A stretch of DNA of 64,000 bases from an uncultured Collinsella sp. (GCA_900539735.1 UQDE01000001.1:1-64000); one strand, 5' to 3'. Shown: positions 1-9,858, counted from the stretch's first letter. Notes: a model not told the origin generated them from the sequence alone. Translations and numbers: made by a program.

Positions 1-34
1 CGTACATGTACGGATGAATATGGGAGGTGTTCGG

Positions 35-181
35 ATGAAGTTGATATTCAAGGGATTTCCGTCCAGTCCAAACCAAATCTCTCAGTCTTCCTGCAATTTC
101 GAACATGTGGCCTATAATGTTGCTTTGGTTACGCTGTATATTGCGCAGCCATTTAATACGTCGCCCACCGGGAGCCATTAA
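35..181 (+). CDS. possible small ORF of 48 codons, or the 3' end of a gene that starts before the window
   Basis: An ATG at 35 follows a GGGAGG site (22-27) at 7-nt spacing, and the frame runs 48 codons to TAA at 179-181. The same frame is open back to position 2, so this could also be the C-terminal end of a longer gene cut by the window edge. The predicted peptide is ordinary in composition, has one Cys, and matches no family I recognise. It ends about 45 nt before the FHA gene start. Treat it as a candidate only. Confidence 0.25.
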   Translation: MKLIFKGFPSSPNQISQSSCNFEHVAYNVALVTLYIAQPFNTSPTGSH

Positions 182-225
182 TTCCTATCGCCATATTGGC
201 TAGGAAGCAATCAAAGGAGGTATCC

Positions 226-1188
226 GTGGCAGCAGAGACGCCTTGCACGGTCCTCTATAACGATATCCGCTCGTTCGGCGGTCTTAAACATCTCGAGATC
301 GCCCGAATGCTCATCAATGGAAACTCTTATCTCGGCAGTACCCTGCTCGAGAAATGCTCTTCCAACCGCTCGTATCTCACCCGTTACATCGTCCATCGCA
401 AGCCTGACCAGTGCGCGCCCGCCATCTACAGCGACTTTACCGTCACCACGCTCAACCTTTCCGCGGCAATCTGCAGCAAGCTCGGCGGCGGCGAGTCCGC
501 CTATCGGGCAATCGCCGAGCACTATCGCGGTCCGGCCGCCAACGAAATGATGTCGGCTCTCGCCAGCTACAAGCTGGACAGCCGCCTATATGCAAATGCC
601 CTCAATCGCATCGACAACTTTGACGGCAATGCCGTGCGTGAGAAAAGCACGCTTTACCTTATGCTCTTTGTGGCAACGGGGGCGCTCGCCGATCCCGTTC
701 AGGGCGTGGCCACCGTCGAGCGCTTTTGCGACAGCAAGACGGGTGGGCACTTTGGCACCACCGAAACTACCGTCGGACGTGGCTTTATGGGCAGTCTGGA
801 TCAGCCGCACGCCGTCGCTCCCAACCTCGGTCTGCTCAGGACACATGCCGACAACTGCGTCGACATGCAAATCCATCCCCTCACACGCGATCCGCGTGGC
901 ACGGTAATTGGATCCTTGCCCAAAACCTCGCCCAGCATCACCGATGTGGGCGCCGACGCATCGCGCGAACATCTTCGCATTTGGCTTGAGGGTGAGCACT
1001 GGTACGCCCAGGGCCTTGGATCGACCAACGGCACGGTGCTCGAATCGGGCGCGGGCGACGGCGATATCGTAATCGAGCCGCCGCGCGACCTACGCGAGCC
1101 CGGCAAGATCTATCCCCCAGTGGAAATCGAAAACAGCGACAGGCTCCATCTGGGTCTCTACACGACATTCCTTGTCATTGTGGACTAG
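226..1188 (+). CDS. FHA-domain protein
   Basis: This is a 320-residue protein with a C-terminal forkhead-associated domain, a phosphothreonine-peptide binding module, from about residue 222. The usual landmarks are visible: GTVIG, then SREHL, then GSTNGT. The N-terminal 210 residues are mostly helical by eye and match no family I know. I chose the GTG at 226 because it has AAAGGAGG (213-220) five bases upstream; the in-frame TTG at 196 has no site. The next gene downstream is a Ser/Thr kinase, so binding of kinase-phosphorylated targets is a reasonable inference. A terminator-like hairpin lies between the two genes, so they are probably not co-transcribed from one promoter. Confidence 0.8.
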   Translation: MAAETPCTVLYNDIRSFGGLKHLEIARMLINGNSYLGSTLLEKCSSNRSYLTRYIVHRKPDQCAPAIYSDFTVTTLNLSAAICSKLGGGESAYRAIAEHYRGPAANEMMSALASYKLDSRLYANALNRIDNFDGNAVREKSTLYLMLFVATGALADPVQGVATVERFCDSKTGGHFGTTETTVGRGFMGSLDQPHAVAPNLGLLRTHADNCVDMQIHPLTRDPRGTVIGSLPKTSPSITDVGADASREHLRIWLEGEHWYAQGLGSTNGTVLESGAGDGDIVIEPPRDLREPGKIYPPVEIENSDRLHLGLYTTFLVIVD

Positions 1189-1191
1189 CGC

Positions 1192-1228
1192 GGACGGCGA
1201 TCGAAAGACGGTCGCCGTCCGTCTTTCG
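1192..1228 (+). terminator. terminator-like hairpin after the FHA gene
   Basis: GGACGGCGA (1192-1200) pairs with TCGCCGTCC (1212-1220) around an 11-nt loop, followed by a T-rich but interrupted tail. It starts 3 nt after the FHA stop codon. Confidence 0.55.
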
Positions 1229-1276
1229 TCTTCTACCTTCTGCGTCGTAAACGACAATGCTCAGCGGTATACGTGG

Positions 1277-1317
1277 GCAGTGCGGCTATCATGGTACTTT
1301 ACCGATATCCGCACTGC
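1277..1317. promoter_or_regulatory. inverted repeat upstream of the kinase gene
   Basis: GCAGTGCGG (1277-1285) and CCGCACTGC (1309-1317) are perfect inverted repeats. After one mismatch the arms continue with TATC / GATA. The centre lies about 60 bp before the kinase start codon, so this is either an operator for the kinase promoter or an RNA hairpin in its leader. It is not followed by a T-run. Confidence 0.4.
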
Positions 1318-1359
1318 TCGCGTAAACGTGCGGCAACCCATGCCGGACAAAGGAACGCC

Positions 1360-3444
1360 ATGGATACTACCGATAGCGCCTATGGCGACAAACTCGTCCG
1401 TCTCGATACGTTCGATACCGCCGTGGCGGTCGACCCCAGCGCCGAGGACGACGCCAAGCGTCGGTTTATGACGCTTATTCTCCAGACGGCCCACCGCAAC
1501 AACGGCAACATCGGGCACGTGCTGCGCGCGACCAACACGAGCGGCGAGGTCTTTGCCGTCAAGCTACTCAAGGACAATGCCATCCTTTCCGGCCAAGCCC
1601 CCGACCGCTCCGCCGAGCAATCGGCAGCGCACCTGGCCAGCACCGCCGCGCTGTTCGAGGAGTACCGTCATCTGTGTACCGTCTCGCACCTGCGCGGATT
1701 TCCGCGCGTCTATGGCTACGGATCGTGCGAGGATGACCCTCTCATCCTCATGGAGTGGGTCGAGGGCACCTCGCTCAAGCAGGCGCTGCCCCTGCTTCCG
1801 CACGACGCCTCGGGCGGGCTGACCACCCAGATGGTCGCCGCCGTCGGAAACGCCGTGCTTCGTGCGCTCTTGATGACCCAAGGCCTCGTGAATCCGGTCA
1901 TCCATCGCGACCTGTCGCCTGCCAATATCATGTTCCGCACCACCAGCCGAACACTCGAGCAGCAGATTGCCGATTGTTCCTTTGACCCCTGCCTCATCGA
2001 CATGGGCTCCGCGACCATGGCTCTCGGCGACGACACGATCACCCGGCGCGCCGACATCTGGCGCTTTGCCACACCCGCATACGCCGCGCCCGAGATGCTC
2101 ACGCAGGATATCGAAGGCATCGCGGCCCTTCGCCGTTCGCCCGCGATCGACGTCTATGCGCTTTCGAGCATTCTGTACCAGCTCTACAGCGGTCGCAAAC
2201 CGTTTGACTTTGAGTCGACGGACGCCGCTGCAACCGGCTCGTTCTATCTCGTAAAGACCAAGACCAAGCCGGCGCCGCTCGAGCCGCGCTGCGAGGGCGA
2301 TGAAGCGCTCGTCCAAATCATCATGAAGGGTCTCTCAGTCGAGCAGTGCGATCGTCCCACCGAGCAGCAGATGCTCGAGGTGCTCTCGGCATACCTCACC
2401 GATGCCGAATCCGAGGGCCGCGAAAGCACAGGAGACGAGGCCGCGATTGATATCGATTCTGGCACGCACCTTAAGGTCGACGTCGCCGGCGAGCGCGCGC
2501 GAGAGATCCTGGAGCAGGCCCGGCACGATGCCATGACCCGCCGCCGCTTTATTATCGGTGGCGTCGTTGCAGCCGTTGCGGGGCTCAGCGTCATTGGGGC
2601 GGCGACCCATGGCTTTGGCATCCCCGACTACCTGGACGGCATCCGCGGTTCGCTTGACGACTACACTTGGGATCAGCTGCAGGAGATTTCGCTCAAGATT
2701 AAGGCCGCCGAGACCCGTAGCGAGGCACGCGAGATTGCCAAGCGCTATCACCTGCTCGATGCCGATGGGCATATCCCCTATCCGTGTACCAAGCGTATCA
2801 CGCTCACCAACGGGCTGCAGGTTGGCGCGCAGCTTGTGGGCATCCGCCACGATGAGCTTCTGGACGGGACGGGCAAGGCCGGGCTGACGTTTATGTTCGA
2901 CGCGGGTGTTGCCGAGCGCAACGCTGCGGCTGAACCGCCGAGCGCCGGCTGGGCAGATTGCGAGCTGCGGGAGTGGCTCAACGGCGACGGCCTTAAGCTG
3001 CTGCCCAACGAGTTGCGCGCGCTCATTAAAGGTGTCAAGAAGGTCTCGAACAATGTGGGCGCCGCCAACAGCGCATCGTGCCTGAGCGAGTTGCCCGCAA
3101 CCCTTTGGCTGCCCGCCATGGTCGAGCTGTGCGGTACGCAACCGCCCGATTCGTTTACCGAGGACTATCACTACCTGGCAGACATCTACAACGGCGAGGG
3201 CAAGGAGTATCAGCTCTTCCGCGAGCTCAAGGTAAGCCCGTATTCCACGAACGAGACGATGGTCCGCCAGTGGAAGGGCAAGGACACCTGCTGGTGGGAG
3301 CGCACGGTGAGCCCCGACACATCGGAGAGCGAAGGCACGCTCTATATGAACCGCGTGGGACACGACGGCGACGTCTTTACGTACGCAACGCCTGCGGAAA
3401 AGCCAAACAAGCTAACCTGTGTGATCCCCGGGTTCTGTATCTAG
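1360..3444 (+). CDS. membrane Ser/Thr protein kinase with DUF6273-like domain
   Basis: This 694-residue protein has a eukaryotic-type kinase domain at about 25-340. Visible motifs are the ATP-anchoring Lys in FAVKLLK (about 68), the catalytic loop HRDLSPANI (about 180), and an APEM activation-segment end (about 243). The metal-binding motif reads DMG (about 213) instead of DFG. A transmembrane segment follows at about 395-417, after a basic RRR stretch, so the kinase faces the cytoplasm. The outer region (about 470-690) has the W..CELREWLNG pattern of DUF6273-type domains, which may act as a sensor or binding module. The start at ATG 1360 has AAAGGA upstream. No PP2C phosphatase gene is nearby. 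It probably works with the FHA protein upstream. Confidence 0.85.
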   Translation: MDTTDSAYGDKLVRLDTFDTAVAVDPSAEDDAKRRFMTLILQTAHRNNGNIGHVLRATNTSGEVFAVKLLKDNAILSGQAPDRSAEQSAAHLASTAALFEEYRHLCTVSHLRGFPRVYGYGSCEDDPLILMEWVEGTSLKQALPLLPHDASGGLTTQMVAAVGNAVLRALLMTQGLVNPVIHRDLSPANIMFRTTSRTLEQQIADCSFDPCLIDMGSATMALGDDTITRRADIWRFATPAYAAPEMLTQDIEGIAALRRSPAIDVYALSSILYQLYSGRKPFDFESTDAAATGSFYLVKTKTKPAPLEPRCEGDEALVQIIMKGLSVEQCDRPTEQQMLEVLSAYLTDAESEGRESTGDEAAIDIDSGTHLKVDVAGERAREILEQARHDAMTRRRFIIGGVVAAVAGLSVIGAATHGFGIPDYLDGIRGSLDDYTWDQLQEISLKIKAAETRSEAREIAKRYHLLDADGHIPYPCTKRITLTNGLQVGAQLVGIRHDELLDGTGKAGLTFMFDAGVAERNAAAEPPSAGWADCELREWLNGDGLKLLPNELRALIKGVKKVSNNVGAANSASCLSELPATLWLPAMVELCGTQPPDSFTEDYHYLADIYNGEGKEYQLFRELKVSPYSTNETMVRQWKGKDTCWWERTVSPDTSESEGTLYMNRVGHDGDVFTYATPAEKPNKLTCVIPGFCI

Positions 3445-3470
3445 GCGGCGGGCGTCTTGCCGTGACGGGA

Positions 3471-3480
3471 CCCCCCCCCC
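3471..3480. repeat. run of ten C residues
   Basis: An uninterrupted C10 tract starts 27 bp after the kinase stop codon. Tracts of this length can slip during replication, but this one is outside any convincing reading frame, so a phase-variation role is not supported. It could also be a place where the assembly is unreliable. Confidence 0.5.
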
Positions 3481-3486
3481 GGCAGT

Positions 3487-3625
3487 TGTCTCGATTTGTA
3501 ACACTAGCTCGGCAGATACAGGTCTAGATGCTACAGAACGAGACAAACCCCAATCCCGCGAGACAACATCTCAATCTGTAACAGTAAGGGGTCAAAAACC
3601 TCTCTAGATGTTACAGAACGAGACA
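3487..3625. repeat. palindrome family A, two copies at 80-bp spacing
   Basis: The copies are 3487-3545 and 3567-3625, 59 bp each. Each has a 17-bp left arm like TGTCTCGATCTGTAACA, a 25-bp centre, and the inverted 17-bp right arm. The linker is 21 bp, so the copy starts are exactly 80 bp apart. The centres share a G-rich start, an A/T core and CTAG next to the right arm. The pair lies between the kinase gene and the surface-protein gene. Confidence 0.9.
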
Positions 3626-3765
3626 TTAGCTTGCCGAGAACTTCGCCTCGTAAATGTGATTCAAGTGTGTCGATATTTCCTTGCCAATGTTGCGCAACAG
3701 GAACCCTTTCGGCGGTCGTAACGTACGAATTGTCATAGGTACCCCTTCAACGATTGGGAGAAGAA

Positions 3766-6700
3766 ATGGCAAAGTACGCACCTAAACACTTGAAAGTCTC
3801 AGGCGGCGCCGAGCCTCGCCCCACATTCTCGGGCCACAAGGCAACACGACTCGCCGTCACCGCGGCAACCACCATCGCTATGACTGGCTCGACGCTGCTC
3901 GCGCCGTTCTCGGCATTTGCCAACGATGCAAGTGATACCACGGCACAGGACGCGATCATGTCGCCGCTTGCTGTCCACGCCGGCGAGGCGGCAGGCTCCG
4001 CAGTAAAGGCAAACGCCCAGAAGATTGCCGACCTGCAGGCTGCGATCGATGCCGCAAAGGCTGCCGAGGCAGACGCCAAATCCGACTACAACACGGTGGC
4101 TGCCCCCTATACCGAAAAGCAGGCGGCCCGCGACAACGCACAAAGCACCTATGACGCCTCCGTCTCCGATAATTCGCAGGCAGAGGCCGCCGCGCGCGCC
4201 GAATATGCTCGCCAGCTCGATGAAAGCGTCAAGGCGGCCGACAGCGCCAGTGCCACGCTGAAGGATGCCCAAGGAAAGCTCGATGCAGCCAAGACCGACG
4301 CCGAGGACAAGTCGAAGGTCCTTGATGCCGCAAAGCAGGCGGCAGCTGATGCGCAGGCCAAGCTCGAGGCAGCCCAGAAGGCAGCCGCCAACGCAACGCC
4401 GGAGGAAATCAAGGTCGCCGAGCAGGCTGCCGCAGATGCGCAGGCCGCTCTGGACCAAGCAAAGGCTGCGAAGGCCGCTGCCGATTCCGCGCTCGCCGAT
4501 GCCCAGCAGGCTCAGAGCGCCGCGCAGAGCGCTTACGACGAGGCGGCAGGCACGCTGGCTTCCGCTCAGCAGGAAAAGACCGCCGCGGATGGTAAGCTAG
4601 TTGCGGCACAGACAGCGTACGACAGCGCACAAGCCGATTTGGCGGCCGCAAAGGCAGGCGCCGAGGGCCCGGAGTATGACGCCGCCCAGGCAAAGGTCGA
4701 TGCTGCCCAAAGCGCACTCGACCAGGCGAAGCAGCAGCAGGCGGCTGCCGAAGCAGGCCTTTCTCAGGCAAATAGCGACGTTGCATCCAAGCAGGACGCC
4801 CTCACCGGTGCCGAAAGCGAGCTCGAAGCCAAGAAGCAGACAGTCGCAGCAGCCGAAAATGATGTAACGGCAGCCCAGACGAAAGCCGATGCGGCGCAAT
4901 CGGAGTTGACCTCGGCAAAGCAGGCACATGCTACCGAACTGGAGAAAGCAAAGGCCGCTCAGAAACAAGTCGATCAGGCAAAAGCCGAGAAGGAGCAGGC
5001 AGACAAGGCGCTCAAAACTGCCAAGGCAAACCAGGCGGCCGCCGATCAAGCCGTTATCGATGCACAGAAAGCATACGATACGTGCAAGGCGGCAACCGAT
5101 AAGGCAACGACGGCGGAGGCGCAGAGCGTCATCGGCTTCTACCAGTTCATCGGTGCCAACGACGCTGCAAACATCATCTATAGGCAGAGCGATAAAAACC
5201 CGACGACCATTGGCGATAAAAAAGACGGCACGTCACTCGACAACGCCAAGCTTTCGTTTGGCAAGCTGCGCGAAATTAATGAATATCGCAAAGGCGTCGG
5301 CCTTAGCGAGCTTAAGGTAACGGCAGAGCAAATGGCAATCGCTCAGTCTGATTCCAATTACTCCGACGCAACGAAGGGGCACTCAGACTATGCCGGATTT
5401 GAAAATGCCGCTTGGAACTTCAGCACGAAAGAAAACATCGCGCACCAATGGGTTGATGGCGAAAAGAAAATATTTGACGATGCTGCAGCGAAAGCCGGCC
5501 TTGGCAACGTTGCCCCCAAAGATGCTTGGAAGACTTTCTGGAGTCACGGTACCGAATTCGGAGCCCAAGGCGTGGGTTTTGGCACCGTCGGCCATTATTT
5601 GAATATCGTACAACCTAACGCCAAAACCATGGGATACGGCATCAACTCGCGCGGAACCCTTTGGCCGTATGTGTTCGTCTTGGAGATCGACAACAATTAC
5701 GGTTCGTACGAGAAAGAATACTCGATCGATGAACTCGAGAATCTCTTTGATCAGTATCAGCTGAGCCTCTCCAAAGCCAGCGAAAAGCTCGCCGCCGCAA
5801 AGACGGACCTTGAACAAAAGCGCAGCACAGCGGCATCGAAAGCCAATGCCGTAAAGGTAGCTGAGACCCTCGTCGCTCAAAAGCAGGAAGGCGTTGATAC
5901 CGCGAACAGCAACCTTGCCGCCAAGAACGACAGCGCAGCAAGTGCCGCCGCCGCTGTTGCCCTAGCAGAGCAGAATCTCGCCAAGGCAAACGGAAAAGTT
6001 ACCGAAGCCGAAGACCAGGTCAAAGCCGCCCAAAGTAACGTGGCGACCGCAGAGCAGGTCGTCAACCAGAAGCGCGCCGAGCTTAAGGCATCGCAAGAGC
6101 AAGCCGCTCAGAGTCAGAAGAAGGTTGATGACGCCAAGGCAGAAACTCTCGTAAAGCAGCAGGCTCTGCAAGATGCAAAGAAGGAACTTGCCAAGTATTC
6201 TGCCGATGTTGCTGCGGCTCAGGAAAAGGCTGACAAGGCCCATCAAACGCTTGATGAAGCCACGGCAGCCCAGACGTCTGCCCAGAGTGCTCTCGAAAAG
6301 GCGGAGCGCGACGCGGCTGCCAAGAAGCAGGCCCTCGACACCGCGAAGGACAACGCCGAGGCCAAGGCGGCGACCGCGGAGCACGCTGCGAGCGATCTGA
6401 CCACGGCGAAAAACGACTTTGCTTCAAAGAAGGCCCATGCCGACGCCCTGAGCAACGCGGCCAACAATCTTACCGCGGCCAAGGCGGCCAAGAAGGACGC
6501 CGACGCAGCAGTGACTGAGGCCGGAGTCGCCCTTGGTGCGGCAAATGATGCCATCGCGAACGCCGAACAGGCGATCGAGAATTCTCAGGCCGCATCGGAT
6601 GCCGCTGTCGCTACCCTCGGAAAGCTAAAGTCCATCAACGTCGAAAACGGCATTGCTACTGGCTCTGATGCAAACGCGAATGATACGCTCAATGCCCTCT

Positions 6701-7101
6701 TTGCCAAGTGCGTCGCCGCCAAGCAGGCAGAACATAACGCAAAGGCCGCACTTGATGCCGCTCAGGCAGACCTTGATGCTGCGACGCCCGCCTACACCGC
6801 AGCGCTCAATGCCTACAACGAGGCGAAGGCAAAACGCATAGCCGCCGAGCAAGCCCTGAAGGACGAGATCGCCCGCCAGGAGCAAGAGGCAGCGAAGGCC
6901 GAGCAGGCCAAGATCACGCAGGCTGCCGCTAAGCCGGCTGCTGGAAAGCCGTCTACCGGCAACGCCAAGACGGCCGCCAACTCGGCACTTCCCACCACAG
7001 GCGACAATGCTGCGCTCACCGGTGAGACGTTTGTCATCGGAGGTGTCGTGCTCGTAGCCGCTGGCGTCTTCCTGACCGACAAGAAGCGTCGTCAGGAGTA
7101 A
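3766..7101 (+). CDS. LPXTG surface protein: coiled coil - CAP domain - coiled coil (PrgA-like)
   Basis: The product has 1111 residues. A signal peptide spans about residues 20-50, ending near AFA-ND. An Ala/Lys/Glu/Gln-rich coiled coil follows (about 60-460), then a compact non-coiled region (about 475-650) with CAP/SCP-type features (REINEYRKGVGL, GHSDYAGFENA), then a second coiled coil (about 660-1060). The C-terminus has LPTTG (about 1075), a hydrophobic span and a KKRR tail, so a sortase should anchor it to peptidoglycan. The order matches SEC10/PrgA surface-exclusion adhesins, in which two antiparallel arms hold a CAP domain away from the cell. The ATG at 3766 is preceded by GGGAG; a TTG at 3754 is less likely. 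Its ligand cannot be read from sequence. Confidence 0.85.
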   Translation: MAKYAPKHLKVSGGAEPRPTFSGHKATRLAVTAATTIAMTGSTLLAPFSAFANDASDTTAQDAIMSPLAVHAGEAAGSAVKANAQKIADLQAAIDAAKAAEADAKSDYNTVAAPYTEKQAARDNAQSTYDASVSDNSQAEAAARAEYARQLDESVKAADSASATLKDAQGKLDAAKTDAEDKSKVLDAAKQAAADAQAKLEAAQKAAANATPEEIKVAEQAAADAQAALDQAKAAKAAADSALADAQQAQSAAQSAYDEAAGTLASAQQEKTAADGKLVAAQTAYDSAQADLAAAKAGAEGPEYDAAQAKVDAAQSALDQAKQQQAAAEAGLSQANSDVASKQDALTGAESELEAKKQTVAAAENDVTAAQTKADAAQSELTSAKQAHATELEKAKAAQKQVDQAKAEKEQADKALKTAKANQAAADQAVIDAQKAYDTCKAATDKATTAEAQSVIGFYQFIGANDAANIIYRQSDKNPTTIGDKKDGTSLDNAKLSFGKLREINEYRKGVGLSELKVTAEQMAIAQSDSNYSDATKGHSDYAGFENAAWNFSTKENIAHQWVDGEKKIFDDAAAKAGLGNVAPKDAWKTFWSHGTEFGAQGVGFGTVGHYLNIVQPNAKTMGYGINSRGTLWPYVFVLEIDNNYGSYEKEYSIDELENLFDQYQLSLSKASEKLAAAKTDLEQKRSTAASKANAVKVAETLVAQKQEGVDTANSNLAAKNDSAASAAAAVALAEQNLAKANGKVTEAEDQVKAAQSNVATAEQVVNQKRAELKASQEQAAQSQKKVDDAKAETLVKQQALQDAKKELAKYSADVAAAQEKADKAHQTLDEATAAQTSAQSALEKAERDAAAKKQALDTAKDNAEAKAATAEHAASDLTTAKNDFASKKAHADALSNAANNLTAAKAAKKDADAAVTEAGVALGAANDAIANAEQAIENSQAASDAAVATLGKLKSINVENGIATGSDANANDTLNALFAKCVAAKQAEHNAKAALDAAQADLDAATPAYTAALNAYNEAKAKRIAAEQALKDEIARQEQEAAKAEQAKITQAAAKPAAGKPSTGNAKTAANSALPTTGDNAALTGETFVIGGVVLVAAGVFLTDKKRRQE

Positions 7102-7160
7102 GGATTTCAGGAGGACGGCTTCTCCTCCCTCCCACCGCTTCGCAAACCCTGCCCAGCATG

Positions 7161-7197
7161 CGCCGGGGCGCCCATCACGCGGGCGCCCCGGCGTTTT
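7161..7197 (+). terminator. intrinsic terminator of the surface-protein gene
   Basis: A perfect 13-bp GC stem (7161-7173 with 7181-7193) and a 7-nt loop are followed by TTTT. Confidence 0.9.
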
Positions 7198-7229
7198 ACG
7201 TTGTATGCCCGGGGCATCTGCTCCGAGAT

Positions 7230-7368
7230 TGTCTCGATCTGTAACAAATACTCGGTAAAACGGGGTCTAGTTGTTACAGATCGAGACGTTAGTTTTCGGC
7301 TGAAATGTTTGTCTAAATCTGTAACAGCTATGGTTCAAAAACCGGTCCAGACGTTACAGATTGAGATG
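7230..7368. repeat. palindrome family A, two copies at 80-bp spacing
   Basis: The copies are 7230-7288 and 7310-7368, 59 bp each with a 21-bp linker, the same geometry as at 3487. The first copy has nearly perfect 17-bp arms. The pair lies between the terminator of the surface-protein gene and the copper operator. Confidence 0.9.
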
Positions 7369-7445
7369 TTTGGCAAAGACGACCGCCGATTGAGCAGCCA
7401 CCCTCATCTGTAATGAAAAGTCATACATTCCAACTACTACTAGAC

Positions 7446-7481
7446 ACCCCCAGGGGGTATGGGTGTATAGTATCATAAGGT
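7446..7481 (+). promoter_or_regulatory. CsoR-type copper operator and promoter of copA
   Basis: ACCCCCAGGGGGT (7446-7458) is a perfect odd palindrome, followed by ATGGGTGTA and a plausible -10 (TATCAT, about 7471-7476). G-tract pseudo-palindromes of this form are the known operators of CsoR repressors, and a csoR gene is the third gene of the operon. Copper binding to CsoR would release the repressor and switch on efflux. Confidence 0.7.
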
Positions 7482-7518
7482 TAACAATTCCAACAGCGAA
7501 CAACAGAAAGGAGAAGCC

Positions 7519-9858
7519 ATGGCTCAAGATAAATTCGATGTGGGTGGCATGACGTGCGCCGCCTGTCAGGCGCACGTGGACCGTGCCGTGAGCAAGCTCG
7601 ACGGCGTCGAGAGCGTCGCGGTCAATCTGCTCGCCGGTTCCATGCTGGTGAACTATGACCCCGCGCAGGTCACCCCCGACGACATCTGCACCGCCGTCGA
7701 TCGCGCTGGCTACTCGGCCTCGCCCGTCAGCACGGGCACCGACGCTGTCCAAAGCGGAAGTGCGCAAGCCAGGTCCGGCGCCGCCCATATGGAGTCGCCC
7801 ACCAAAAAGTTGGAGGCCGCCGCCTCTGCCATGCGCACCCGCCTCATCGTCTCGATCGTCTTCCTCATCCCACTGTTCTACATAGGCATGGGGCACATGC
7901 TCGGCTGGCCGCTGCCCGGCATCTTCACCGACCACGCCCACAGCATGACGCTCGCTCTCACCGAGCTCGCCCTGCTCATCCCCATCGTCTACATCAACGA
8001 CGCGTACTTTATCAACGGGTTTAAATCGCTCGCGCACGGCGCACCCACCATGGACGCCCTCATTGCCGTGGGCGCCACCGCCTCCATCGCCCGGTCGCTC
8101 TACGCCATGTTCATCATGGCCGACCAACTAGCCGCGGGTCAGGTCCACGAGGCCATGATGACAGGCATGAACAATCTGTATTTTGAAAGCGCCGGCACGA
8201 TCTTGTCGCTCGTCACCGTGGGCAAATACCTCGAGACGCGCAGCAAGTCCAAAACCGGCGGCGCCATCGAGGCGCTCATTGACCTGGCGCCAAAGACCGC
8301 GACCGTCGTGGCCGAGGACGGTACCGAGGCCACCGTCGACGTCGATGCTATTCTGCCCGGCCAGGTGCTGCGTGTGCGCCCCGGCGAGTCCATCCCCGTC
8401 GATGGCGTGGTGCTCAAGGGCAGCTCGGCCGTGGACGAAAGTGCGCTGACCGGCGAATCCATTCCCGTGGAGAAGACCGCCGGCGACACTGTCAACGCGG
8501 CCACGGTCAACCGCACGGGCTCGTTTACCTTCCGCGCCACGCGTGTGGGTGCCGACACGTCGCTCGCCAAGATTATCCAGCTCGTCGAGGACGCCAACGC
8601 CACCAAGGCGCCCATCGCCCGCATGGCCGACAAGGTCGCCGGCGTGTTCGTGCCCGTGGTGTTTGTAATCTCTGCCGTAACTTTTGTGGCGTGGATGGTG
8701 CTGACCGGAAGCGTCAACGAAGCGCTCACCTCCGCCGTCGCCGTACTGGTGATCAGCTGCCCGTGCGCGCTGGGCCTGGCCACGCCCGTCGCCATTATGG
8801 TCGGCACCGGCAAGGGCGCCGAGATGGGCATTCTGTTCAAGAGCGCCGAGGCGTTGGAGAACCTGCGCAGCGTGGGCACCGTGGTGCTCGATAAGACGGG
8901 CACGGTCACCCGCGGCAAGCCTGCCGTGACCGATATCGTGGTAGCCACGCGCGCTGACGGCTCGCCCGCCATGAGCGAAAAGGCACTGCTCAAGTTGGCC
9001 GCCGCGTTGGAGCGCTCGAGCGAGCACCCGCTGGCCGAGGCGATTATGGCCGAGTGCGAGACACGCGGGATCGTCGCGCGCATGGTCGAGGACTTTACTG
9101 CCGTGCCCGGGCGAGGCGTTACGGCGCGCGAAGGGCAAAACGCCATTGCAGCCGGCAACGTACGCCTGATGGACGAGCTGGGCGTTACCGTGCCCGCGGG
9201 TCTTGCCGAACAATTTGCCGCCGAGGGCAAGACGCCGCTGTTCTTTGCCAAGAACGGCGAGCTTGCTGGCACCATTGCCGTGGCTGACGAGGTCAAGGAG
9301 ACGAGCGCCGAGGCCATCGCCGCACTGCGCTCACTTGGCGTCGATGTACGCATGCTCACCGGCGACAACCGCGTGACGGCCGAGGCCATCGCCCGACGCG
9401 TGGGACTGACCAGCGAGCAGGTCATCGCCGACGTGCTTCCCGCCGACAAGGAGCGCCACGTGCGCGAGCTGCAGGATGCGGGCAGTAAGGTCGCCATGGT
9501 GGGCGACGGCATCAACGATTCCCCCGCCCTGGCGCGCGCCGACGTGGGCCTTGCTATCGGCACCGGCGCCGACATCGCCAAGGAGGGCGCCGACGTGGTA
9601 CTCATGCGCAGCGACCTCATGGACGTCGCCCGCGCCATCGAGCTTTCGCGCGCCACGATCCGCAACATCAAGCAGGACCTGTTCTGGGCGCTGTTCTACA
9701 ACGGCATCGGCATTCCGCTCGCCGCGGGCGTGTTCTTCCCGCTCACCGGATGGCAACTCTCGCCGATGTTTGGCGCCGCGGCCATGAGCCTGTCGAGCGT
9801 GTGCGTCGTGTCCAATGCCCTGCGTTTGAAATCCTTTAAGCCTAAAGTGGCAAAATAG
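7519..9858 (+). CDS. copA: copper-exporting P1B-type ATPase
   Basis: This 779-residue protein pumps Cu(I) out of the cytoplasm using ATP. One N-terminal metal-binding domain carries [11 protein letters not shown] (residues 8-18). The transmembrane CPC motif lies in [11 protein letters not shown] (about 412-422). P-type landmarks are TGES (about 311), the phosphorylated Asp in DKTGT (about 458) and [10 protein letters not shown] (about 660). Length and domain order are normal for bacterial CopA. The start has AAAGGAG upstream. It is followed by genes for a copper chaperone and a CsoR repressor, which makes copper the most likely substrate, although silver is often carried too. Confidence 0.95.
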   Translation: MAQDKFDVGGMTCAACQAHVDRAVSKLDGVESVAVNLLAGSMLVNYDPAQVTPDDICTAVDRAGYSASPVSTGTDAVQSGSAQARSGAAHMESPTKKLEAAASAMRTRLIVSIVFLIPLFYIGMGHMLGWPLPGIFTDHAHSMTLALTELALLIPIVYINDAYFINGFKSLAHGAPTMDALIAVGATASIARSLYAMFIMADQLAAGQVHEAMMTGMNNLYFESAGTILSLVTVGKYLETRSKSKTGGAIEALIDLAPKTATVVAEDGTEATVDVDAILPGQVLRVRPGESIPVDGVVLKGSSAVDESALTGESIPVEKTAGDTVNAATVNRTGSFTFRATRVGADTSLAKIIQLVEDANATKAPIARMADKVAGVFVPVVFVISAVTFVAWMVLTGSVNEALTSAVAVLVISCPCALGLATPVAIMVGTGKGAEMGILFKSAEALENLRSVGTVVLDKTGTVTRGKPAVTDIVVATRADGSPAMSEKALLKLAAALERSSEHPLAEAIMAECETRGIVARMVEDFTAVPGRGVTAREGQNAIAAGNVRLMDELGVTVPAGLAEQFAAEGKTPLFFAKNGELAGTIAVADEVKETSAEAIAALRSLGVDVRMLTGDNRVTAEAIARRVGLTSEQVIADVLPADKERHVRELQDAGSKVAMVGDGINDSPALARADVGLAIGTGADIAKEGADVVLMRSDLMDVARAIELSRATIRNIKQDLFWALFYNGIGIPLAAGVFFPLTGWQLSPMFGAAAMSLSSVCVVSNALRLKSFKPKVAK

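Noticed and set aside
3471..3480. C10 tract as a phase-variation switch
   Set aside because: It lies after the kinase stop codon and far from the next start codon, so slippage would not change a recognisable frame.
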